From NCBI GenBank assembly GCA_028023455.1, contig JAQFVV010000036.1, forward strand, positions 6,939,576 to 7,003,575: DNA of 64,000 nt, given 5' to 3'. Position 1 is the stretch's first letter; the number at the start of each line of letters is the position of its first letter. The translations under genes were made by a program, and so were the position numbers. Source of the stretch: Epiperipatus broadwayi. Lineage: Eukaryota; Onychophora; Udeonychophora; Euonychophora; Peripatidae. Under the pieces are notes generated by a model. The model saw nothing but the letters and a program-made list of their open reading frames with translations. It was not told the origin of the DNA and made no database searches. Positions 11,201 through 23,200 of this stretch are shown piece by piece.

Positions 11201-14200
11201 ATGATAAAGCATGAGTGTTTTATAAATGATTATCCTAGAGATATTATTAAACATTTATTTTCTAATAAAAATATTGATAAAGAATAGAATAAGATTAAAT
11301 AAGAACGAAAAAAAGATAATTTATATTTGTTTCAATATATCCAAAGATTTGTTTGTTAAAGTTAGAAAATTATTTTAAATGATTAATAAGAAATATAATG
11401 TTTTCATTTATCCCTGTTTATAAAAAGAAAAAAAGTTTAAATTTTTAAATTAATAATAATAGGGAATGTAATAATTTAGAGATTATGAATTCAGTTTACA
11501 TAATAAAATGTTTGAATTGTTTTAGAAAAAATGTAGAGATGTCATATGTTGGGACTACAAAGAATAAATTGGAAAGTAGATTAAAACAGCATTTAAGTGA
11601 TAAAAATTCTGCTATTTACAATCATATAATAAATTTAAACATAAAGATTTTGAAATACAACCTTTAGAATGTATAAAGTCATATCATGAAAGAATGATAA
11701 AGGAAGCAATTTACATTAGTGAAATTAAACCAGAATTAAACAGGATATTAATAGAAAAGAAAAAAGAAAATAATAGGTTTGGTTAATTAAATGTTTTAAG
11801 GTATTTTTTTTTTGGATGGGTATATAAATGTAAAAATTTGATTAAGTTGAGATTGTTTGTAACAAAAAGATGTTGAGATAAAGAGAATTTTTAATATTTT
11901 TGCATTTGTTTGGAATATGTGATATTTATTATTATATATTTGTATTTTTATTTTTTAGTGCTCCTTGAAAAAGACTATATAAAATAGTTGAAACGTTGGA
12001 TGTATTTATTTTTATTATAGTCATATAAAAAGAAGTTTGATGTATTCATTGATATATATAATTAGATACCAACCAGTAACCACCTAAACAGTCATAGTAA
12101 AAATAGTAAACAGTATTTCTCACTGCTGTCAAGGCAACCACACCTTTTAATAGCAAGAATGGAAATCCATTCTTACTAATGGTCCATTGAATATATACGG
12201 ACACTTAAAGATTGCAATTTGACTAAATGGAAATATTGAAATAACTTTTATTAAAATGAGTTAAGGAAAAGAGGGGATGGGGAGCAAAACAGGAAAATAA
12301 TAAATAGATGACCTTTCATAAATAAAAAGTTAGGACAGAAGGAATATTTTGATGGCTAATATGAATTCTGGGTATATAATCTATGCATAGAAACTGACTT
12401 TATTTAAGAACCCATTTTATATCGCTCTAGTCTCGTATATATATCAATGCTCATATTTTCACACTGAAGAGAACAATGAAACTTTATTGAGAGAAGTTCT
12501 TTGGTATTGAAATAATACCTGTTGAATAACCAATTTAGTAAATTTAAATTAAAAATTTGTTTTAGTTGAAAGGAAAAACATTATACGTTAGGCAATGAAT
12601 ACTTTTTTGCCAAGAATAAATATTTTGTAATTATTATCATGACAGGAAATGCCATTTGTAGATTACCTAATTCTTCTGACATTTCCATTTTGGTGGATTC
12701 CTTCTCAAATGCTTGCATCGTTTGAGCTAATTTCTGTGGATCAATCTGTTTATTCATTTTGGTCATGGTCTGAAAAAAAAAAAGAGTAATTTAAAATGAT
12801 TTATTAAAATATTAATATATTTTTTGTATTTTTTTAATGGTGATGCTTTTTGAAGATGTTTAGTTCTAACAGTTTTGATTTCACAGCTATAAAGTACAAT
12901 TATACATAAATAATAATGTTATGTTGTGGGGGTGGTATATTGTACAGGTTACGTGTATTTTTTTTATCACTTCATTTGCAAATGTGTATTTGTATACCAT
13001 ATTTTATTTATACTGCAATGCACTTATAAAAATAAGTAATAAATTTTATTAATGAAAAATGTTAAGAAAATTGAAGAACAAAATAAAGCATTATAGTTTT
13101 TGTGAATTTCCTCGCTTAAGTATTTATTCACTTGAAATACCATAAATGTAGCTTTTTGTAAATAGTTTCAAAAAGTTTATGATTTCAATATCGTGGAGTT
13201 TATTAAGCTAATGACTTTGAATATCAATAATAAATGGACAAAATAATAGTATTTCAAAGTAATTAAAAAATAACTTCTATTCTTTCAGAATACATCAAAA
13301 CTTTCTGAACATCTTCACTTATTCGGAAATGGTAATTTCAATAATTCAATACCTCAGAAGTAATATTCTTTTTGTTAATATTTAAAAAGTAATGTCATCA
13401 TAATTGTATGTTTTTATTTACAGCAATTGTTATATATATATATATATATATATTTTTTATCAAATGGAAGTTCCTTATTATTGTTCTCAAAGAAAGGGTG
13501 TTGAAAAATTATATTAAAATAAGTAGTCCAAAATCAACGAGAAGAAATTATAAATACAGCAAAAATAGAATGATAGATCATGTAATTTATAATAAATTCC
13601 ATTATACTCCTATAAAGGAAAGGAATTCCAACAAAATAATGCACAATCTATTGTTGGATTTAAAAAAAAAAAAAAAGGCAAACATGCCCATCTTTCAAAA
13701 TTCAAAACATATCGTACATTGGATTTACTAAGAATAACATAGATATCAGGTTTTTGCAACTGGATGTTAATCAATGTTTCAACTTTATATAAAAGTTTAT
13801 TAAAATAAAGTTCTTGAAATAAGTATTTCAATGGTTGGACATCAATGACCATTTAATCTTTTATGCTATTATTTTTTAGGTCCAAACTTCTATAATTTGA
13901 CAAGTATTTATGAATAGGTTTGCATAATTTGAATAATAACAATGAGATATGCAGGGGAAAAAGTATATAGATATGCGTTTTTATATCATAAAAAGATCAC
14001 ATATTCAACAGATATAATTGTATATGAAAATATACATGTAATTTGATAAGAAAGAAATGAAATAATTTCTTCCAAATCATCAGTATTATTGGCAGAGGGT
14101 TTATTATTTACCATATGAACAATTTCATTATGAAAGCCGTATCTCTGGAAATTGTAACTATTGAACTATTTTTATCTTTGTCTATTTCCGTTGAAATAAA

Positions 14201-17200
14201 AGATCTGTTTTAAAGGAAATTTAAGATTGTTTTTTACTTTCCATATTATAAGTACTTTCCTAAATTGTAGTTCCAACTATATCCTATCCATGTCCTTAGT
14301 TTATATTCTTTACTGATTGAAATTGTGAAAGAAAAAGGTTTTGAGGTCATTATTTGGATGTGTAATACAATAATATTAAATATTTTGCAACTGAAAGCTA
14401 ATAGTAACAGATTGGCGAGATATGTCTAAACACAGACCACCATTAAATGTGTTTTGATTTGTTTATTAGGCAAAGATTCAAAATAAGTAGATTTACAAAT
14501 ACTGTGTTAGTAAATTAAAGTTACATGATTTGATTTTAGAGGAATCTTCATTCATCCTCATGGTCAGCCTCATAAAAGGACATTCTCCTCCTCTTAATGG
14601 CAATCATCACATCCACCAATAGTTACATTTTTATTCATTAGTTCTAGAAGACTTATAAATTAATTTGCTATCATAAATAATACGGTTATTTATTTGACTA
14701 TAAATTTAGATTTGTTCATACAAAAGGCCATGAATTTGTGATCTTTATGCAAAATAAAAAAAACTCATTACAAATAACTAAATGTTCTGCAAATATAGAT
14801 TTAACATAATTTTTTAAATATTCAATATTGCTGCTTTGTCAGTATATCAGTTAAATCTATCCACACAAAATTTGTAATTTATACCCATAATCTACAGCTG
14901 TTATTACCTATCAGAATGCGAAATGCATAATAAATATAAACCATAAAAAGTTATTTTCCTTGCCCTAACAGTTACTTGCCTTTGGTGGTAAAAATTAGCA
15001 ACTGAAGAGTAAAAAAAAATAAATATTATATAGTGACATAAGACAGCCAATTACTTTAATAAAAAGTATTGTTTATAAATCATCTTATAATGCAATCTAA
15101 TAAAATGAAATTTATTCTTTTTTATTTGCTTATAGTTTCAACTGTCCAACACAATTACAATATTCAAATATACATGACCATATACATATATTTAGAAAAG
15201 ATCATCTTTGTAAATATTCATCAGATAAAGGCAAAATTATTGAAATGTATTCTAATGAATTGTTAAATGTCAGATATAATTATGATCATATTTATTGAAA
15301 TAGTTAAGACTTTACTTCATTAGCGTTTCAAATCAATTAATATATATATGTGCTCTTCACACAGATAATGAAGCTATTAAACGTAAGTAAAATTATCAAA
15401 AGTTACCGCCAAGCGCTTTCAGGACAGTTTATAGTCCCATATTCATGGCTACTTGTGTTTAGTTAAGGACAGTTCATAACTAAACACAAGTAGCCATGAA
15501 TATGGGACTATAAACTATCCCAAAAGTGCTTGGCGATAACTTTTGATAATTTTAGTTACGTTTAATAGCTTCATTATCTGTGCGAAGAGCACATATATAT
15601 ATTAATTGATCACATTTATTATATTATTAAAAATTTTAATTCAAAATATAAATACAAAAATCAAAATAAGATTAATAATGATGTTAAATCTACATGATAA
15701 TAAAATTTGAATATCAATACCATATATTTCGAATCAACAGACAGGTCTCATAAAGAAAATTTATAACGGTATATGTAACTTTGCATTTTATGCACCACCT
15801 ACATTAAATAAATTAATAAATAACTCTAAAGATAAAACCTTATTTACAAATAAAAATTGTATCATTTATAAATGGATGTGTATGTATGGTAGTGGATATA
15901 TGGGTGAATGGAGATGCACATTGGAGAAAAGAACAAAAGAGCACTTGTTGTTATTAAAAAGGGTTCAAAATAGAAACAAAATTCTGAAGATAATGATAAT
16001 TCATGAGCTTCTGTTTTTATGACCATAATATCGCAAACTGAAAGAAATAATAAAAGAAAAATCAAGGAAGCTATGTTAATATATAAATACAAGCAAGTCT
16101 TAAGCAATAGGCAGGTAGCAAACATTAAGATGTGGAATTATGGGAAAGTTGACCTTTCAAAGTATTAGTTGACAAAGACTACGAGGATAGTTGAAAGCAC
16201 TCCTAAGTGAAGTTTATATTTTTTGTTCTTTTCAAAAAATTGTAATTACTGTATTTTCTAATATTTGTTTATAAGTTTACATATATTATTTTGAAGAAAT
16301 ACAGACATTGTTTTGTAATATTATTATTACATATATTTATATATAATTATGTAGCAGATTAAACACATTCCCTAAATTATAGATTTTGAAGAATACATTT
16401 TTATAAATGTTAATGTTTAATTTTTATTTTTAATTAATTTCTTGTGCATAAACTGTTTTATATTTTTAATAAATATATATACAAATTTTATTTTTATCTC
16501 GGTGCACGTTTTACCTTAATCATCCGTCTAGAAGAGATATATGTATATTATTCTACATTGACATATTTTTTAAACCATTAATTCAAGCACGAGTGCGTGT
16601 GCGGCGCAACTGCTCCCAAAAGCTGTTAATACAAATAGCTAACTAAAAATATTAAAACAGCTGAGCGCTTTCAAAGGATCTTGCCTTCATAATCATAGCT
16701 TGCTTACATTTAAATTTATGCAAATATGCTAATTCCATCTTTTTGATAGAGAAAAACACGTGTCCTTCCTGTTTATGGCATCGCTGTCGCGAGAGATAAA
16801 TAAAGCCTCTTTGATCTTTCTTTTGAGGTCATGTCTCTCTCTACATACGATGGTAGGATTGTCCGGAATGCACTCATGGTGACTTGTGCACTGGTGCTGA
16901 TAAAAAACTGAATAAGTAGAAGGATCGTTGCGAGCTCTATTGTACGAATACTTGTGCTGTGCCAATCGTGTGGCCAAAGATGCTCTGCTTTCCCCATAAT
17001 ATGTGCCTTTGCAATAGTTATTTGGACAAGTAATGTTATATACTATATGGGGGGTCTGTAACAGTGGAGTTTGATCTTTGATATTGTTAATTAGATTGTT
17101 AGAATTTGGAGGGGTTCGAAAACAGAGCTGATATTTTATACTATATGGGGGGTCTGTAACAGTGGAGTTTGATCTTTGGTATTGTTAATTAGATTGTTAG

Positions 17201-20200
17201 AATTTGGAGGGGTTCGAAAACAGAGCTGATATTTGTTGTTAAGGATGGAATGTAGTTTCTTGTGTAAATTGGGTATATATGGAAGTATTAATCTGGGTTT
17301 ATCCTGTGTGGCGTGAGAGTTGAGAGGTTTATTCTGAATGTGTGAGATTTTTTTGTCGATGATGGATTGTCTGAAGCCTAAATTCAGTAGATCATTTCTG
17401 TATTCTGCTACATTTGTTTTTGCATCTGCCTCGATTTTACACAACAATCTGTTTCTATGCAAAAAAGATGCTAGACCCTAAAGAAGTAAAAGATGTGCTA
17501 GCAAAAGGCCCCAGATTCGTCGGAGGGACATGGAAACAACCGGACATGGAATTAATAGCGGACATAGAGGCTGGACTCAATCAAGATCCGCAAAAGGACG
17601 AATATATAGCACAGATCAACACAGCAATGAGACACGCGGCTTTAAAACCAAATACCAAACAGTGGGACATAAAAGTAAAAACAACCAAGCAATTCTTTGA
17701 GTTAGAAAGAATCACATGCATGCGTGAAGACAAGGGAAACAGATTTGTGTTGATGCACACCCAGGAATATATTGACAAGATTAACACACAGATTGATAAG
17801 TTACAATTTCAGAAAATTGATCAGTTCAGTATTGCTAACAACAGAGACAAATTCATTTCATCCATTCTTAAAAAACATTGCAACAAAGCTTTCACAAAAG
17901 CAGAATATTACAGTCTATACCCATCATCATCAGTGCCATCCAGGATTTTTGGAAGTGCCAAAACGCATAAAGACAACACACCGGTCCGATTAATGCTAGA
18001 TTTCAGTGGAGTACACTATGCAAAGACAGCCAAATGGGTGAACAAAAAACTCATCCAAATGTTAGGCTTTGGAATATACACCATCAAGTCATCTGCGCAG
18101 TTCATTTCCTCCGTCAAAGATTTACAATTAAACCCAAACATCAAACTGGCCACTATGGACGTTTCCGAATTGTATGGCTCTGTCAATAGAAACACATCGA
18201 TCCAAATAGTCAGAAATGAACTCTTGACACAAAAAATAGCTCAACCACTGGTTGACTTCATCCATGACTTTCTATGTTGGTTGGACAGCAACATTGTGGC
18301 ATTCTTCAGAAACCAGTGCTTCTCCATGAAACAAGGCTGGCCTATGGGACTACCACTGAGTGGTGTAGTCACCAGCATCTTCCTAAACTATTATCCAGAG
18401 AAAAATCATACCTAGTCTAAACCCACCATGCCTTCTAGCATACACTAGATATGTGGATGACCTGTTCATTGCTGCCACCCCCGACATCATTACACAGATC
18501 AAAACCGAATTAGAAGCCAACACAGCACTAATTGTTAATGTCACAACTGAAGACACTCACCAACAAGTCAAATACCTTGATGTCAAAATAAAAAGAGAAA
18601 ATAACCACTGCCATTATAGCATGGCCATCAAACCGTTGGAAATCAGATGCCATACACACCCCCAATCTCACACACCCACAGCACATAAATTATCGGGTCT
18701 AGCATCTTTTTTGCATAGAAACAGATTGTTGTGTAAAATCGAGGCAGATGCAAAAACAAATGTAGCAGAATACAGAAATGATCTACTGAATTTAGGCTTC
18801 AGACAATCCATCATCGACAAAAAAATCTCACACATTCAGAATAAACCTCTCAACTCTCACGCCACACAGGATAAACCTAGATTATTACTTCCATACATAC
18901 CCAATTTACACAAGGAACTACATTCCATCCTTAACAACAAATATCAGCTCTGTTTTCGAACCCCTCCAAATTCTAACAATCTAATTAACAATACCAAAGA
19001 TCAAACTCCACTGTTACAGACCCCCCATACAGTATATAACATTACTTGTCCAAATAACTATTGCAAAGGCACATATTATGGGGAAAGCAGAGCATCTTTG
19101 GCCACACGATTAGCACAGCACAAGTATTCGTACAATAGAGCTCGCAACGATCCTTCTACTTATTCAGTTTTTTATCAGCACCAGTGCACAAGTCACCATG
19201 AGTGCATTCCGGACAATCCTACCATCGTATGTAGAGAGAGACATGACCTCAAAAGAAAGATCAAAGAGGCTTTATTTATCTCTCGCGACAGCAATGCCAT
19301 AAACAGGAAGGACACGTGTTTTTCTCTATCAAAAAGATGGAATCAGCATATTTGCATAAATTTAAACGTAAGCAAGCTATGATTATGAAAGCAAGATCCT
19401 TTGAAAGCGCTCAGCTGTTTTAATATTTTTAGTTAGCTATTTGTATTTGTATTAACAGCTTTTGGGAGCAGTTGCGCCGCACACGCACTCATGCTTGAAT
19501 ACATACATTTCCCAAAAGTAAAATTATTTAACTTAAACCATTAATGTACTGGCCAACTATATTTAATTTCTAATTAATAATAAATAATATGTGCCTGGAC
19601 TTTAAAGGATATCTCTTTACACCAAGCAGGATTATCATCATCTGGATGTCCACAACACTAAACAAACTCCAATCTATTTACGTGACCATTATGCATGAAT
19701 TCAGCTCGGTGAGTAAGAACTCTATAACTTACCGTGAGCAAGAGAAAATATCAACATATAATTATATTTCAAACATATTTTAGGATTGAATGAATTGGAA
19801 TAACTTGATGAAATATAAATTTATTAATTGGAAACAATAATAATAAAATGAAATTAAGGTCTGCTAAGTATGCTATAAATATAAATTCGGCATTCTGATT
19901 TTGATTCAAATACAAAAAAAAACCCGCTATTACATTATAATTTATATATATCAATAGGTTTACGTAAAACACATACATACACACTTATGCTGTATAATAA
20001 TTTAAAATTAACATCTTTCAACTGTCATAAACCAATAAATATAAATTCGGCATTCTGATTTTGATTCAAATACAAAAAAAAACCCGCTATTACATTATAA
20101 TTTATATATATATATATCAATAGGTTTACGTAAAACACATACATACACACTTATGCTGTATAATAATTTAAAATTAACATCTTTCAACTGTCATAAACCA

Positions 20201-23200
20201 ATAATAAAAATTCATTTTTATAATTCATAATAATTTTAACGTATATATGGTAGATGACTTATTTTAATATATATGGATCTACCTGACACACATGTGTGTG
20301 CACATTGACATTTCATTAATTAAAAAATAAACTTATTAAACTATTTTCACAAGACAATAGTGTGTTGAAAAATGTACATAAAATTTACACATATGTGCAT
20401 ATTATTATCATCTCCCTACAAATCAAAGTTATTACTTAATTCATTGTTTCTAATGGTAAGTAAAAGTTCTTTTTTTTTTTTTAATTTTTTTTTTACTTCT
20501 TTGATAGTCCTTCATAAAAGTTTTTTTTTTTTTTTCAGATCACTATTAATTGTAACTATCTTTCAAAATATGTTAGCAAGTTCTTTTGTTCTCCAATATA
20601 GAAGATTTTTGGAGTTTTCCTTTTTTTTTAATAAAATAAAACTAACGTATCTTAGTTTTAGTTGAATAATTTAAAAAAAAAAGTTTTCTTTTAAATCTTG
20701 TAATTTAAAGATTTTAACTGCAAAGTATTTAAAATAATCTCATTCTCAATACATATCACATTCTATTCACCACCTGTATGCTCTTTAGGTACATTCGACT
20801 GGCAATAAGTATACATTTGTGTTTCTTTGCATATAGATTAATCAGCACATGTATAAAGACATAGCAAGATAATCCTTCAGAAAATCAATTAATACAGGAA
20901 TCTTTTGGTAAGCTGATCCATTATAACCGCGTTTGTAATACAGTAGTATAATATTCCATTGATATTTTTGGGAAAGGCACATATCAAATAACTATTGGCA
21001 TTCAATCTATCGTTTGATGGATTTCAGGGCAAGCCAGCTATCTAGTGCATATTATGGTCTATGAATCACATAAAAGCCGGACATTGTTTCCATGTGAATT
21101 CAAACTGTACCATTGTAAACTAGCAGCAACTGGATATACTGTCTCTTGTCTTCAGTTATAACTTCATAATAATAATACTGCATATTTTTGTAATCTTTTT
21201 AAATTCACATTTTTATACTGTATTGTGAAATTTAAAAAACACAATAATTAAAAGTAAATTTTCTTTATATTGATTAGTTAATGACTTTTTTAAATTCACC
21301 TTAATTAAATACTAAATTTTTATTTAAAAGTATTTCTTAATTCTTTCAACAACAACTTTGTAGAATTTTTATCAAAATATGTTATGCAAGCTTCAGTTAA
21401 AAAAAAATTCTGAATCTAATTAAAATAGAAATAGATAGTAGAATTTTATAATTACCAGTATATCTATTATAACATAAAAACATGCTTGTTTTAATTATCA
21501 AAATCAGAATAAAACGTTAAGAAGACCTTTTTAAATTTTAAATTCAAAATTATTATTTAACTCTTAACTGTTATTTCATTGTAATGTAATAAGTATCTAC
21601 AAAAAATTTTGTTTGCGTTTATTTCTCCTTTTTCTTTCAACTGCACATATGTATGTGCACACATGCTACTATGTTGTATGCCATGAGAAACATAACAATC
21701 TCAATATAGATAAGTATTAATTGTATGATCATATATATTTGAATATCGTAGCTTTGCTGAAGACTTCTGGGCAGTTAAAACTATGAGAGAATATAAGGAA
21801 TAAATTTTGTTGGATTGCATTGTAAAGTGATTAATGATGGTATTATATAGATATATCAAAACAAAAAGAAACTGAATCCTTACCTTTGTGGCAGTACCCA
21901 TTGCTTCTGCCATTTTGACATTAGAGTGCATTGCCTAAAAAAATAAATTACACATTTAAAAATGTTTAATTATATATGTAAGACAATTACATAAATTTCT
22001 GAAAAATATTTTTTTCTGATTTCATATTGTCTTTATATTAAATCTAAACCCATCCCTGCATTATTTAGTGTGGGGTAAAGGGTCAGAATTTGGAACATAA
22101 AAGTCCTCAAACTGATTTCAGTCTTGACACTTTGAACTCCCAAGTAATATAAGCCTTATGATTATTGATTTTATTTATAAAAGCATTGTGAAAAGTACAT
22201 AGAAGTGATAAAACTTTTGTTGAGTTTGGGGTAGGGGTAAATATTAAAACTTCCACACTGAGAAATTATGAACGCTAACAAAATAATCCAGTTTAAAAAG
22301 ATTCCAATGAAAAGACTCAAAAACCATATTACTTTGAATTTAAGACTATAGATTTTAAGCTCAGAAAATTAGGGAAAAAATTTTTAAACGATTTTATTAA
22401 AAAACAAAACATTCTTATTTATTCAAATAGGAACTAATATAAATACAATAAGTTCACTAATTTTTTACCCAATCTTCTTCAGACATATTTTCTCACTTTT
22501 TACACCTTCACTTTCAAAACTTGAACCCTCATATTCACTATTCCACCAGGGTACATCATCTTCAGGTCATTTAAATCATTAGCAACGCAATATTTTTCTG
22601 ATAAACTTCTTCAGATATATCCTTCCAAGACTGTAAAGTTCACTTAAAATTGAAATTGCCATGCAATTCTACATAGCAGACATTAGCAATTGTAATACTG
22701 TGGGAAATATGACTTCGGCAGAAATAAGATATTAAACTATTCATATTTAACCGGCTGTGATGAAAGTCTACGGCACAAACAAATACATTTAATTGATAGT
22801 ATCTATTAATATTATTTTTATTATATATATAGTGATTGCAGTTTTTAGAGTAAATACTGTAACTTTCTCTTCGAAGAAAAAAAAAATTTAAATTACGGTA
22901 CTGACATTTAATGTTATCAGTAAATCTTTTTACTTTTGATTAAAACCCTTTTCTAAAATGCAAATTAATAATTTGTCACATTATTAAGTGAAAGTTTTTT
23001 TGAAAATAATTTTTTTCTTTATAATTGGAAAAAATATTCTACAGTGGTCAACATAAGTCAATAAGTGTTCAGTTAAAAATTAGTATAAATTTAATATGAT
23101 TTTAAATGCTAATGTTTAAGCATACTGAAACATACTGGTGGGGTCATCTGCACATGGCCAACATTTACCATGACATCAACAATTGTCAGCAATCAGTTAA

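Larger units (their letters stand above)
16582..19532 (+). mobile_element. Penelope-like element 2, nearly intact
   Basis: Retroelement of the Penelope-like class inserted in intron 5 of the host gene, in the opposite direction. Layout: an inverted arm derived from the element's own 3' part (16582-17478), a coding region on the plus strand (17469-19382), then the 3' end, with 33 unpaired bases (19500-19532) before the 12-base duplication. GC content is visibly higher than its surroundings, and the arms are nearly identical, so insertion is recent relative to elements 1 and 3. Inverted, truncated 5' copies are a recognised trait of Penelope insertions. Near the 3' end, ATGATTATGAAAGCAAGATC then CTTTGAAAGCGCTCAGCTG has the position and 3' half of a hammerhead ribozyme, with a non-consensus first box. 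Confidence 0.9.

Noticed and set aside
13408-13852. 107- and 80-codon overlapping frames in intron 5
   Set aside because: Driven by (TA)n and poly-A tracts, in both strands over the same bases, with no family resemblance.
16729-17462. Minus-strand open frames with Penelope protein sequence, suggesting a second element
   Set aside because: They are the inverted, truncated arm of the same insertion; both lie between the two copies of the 12-base target duplication.
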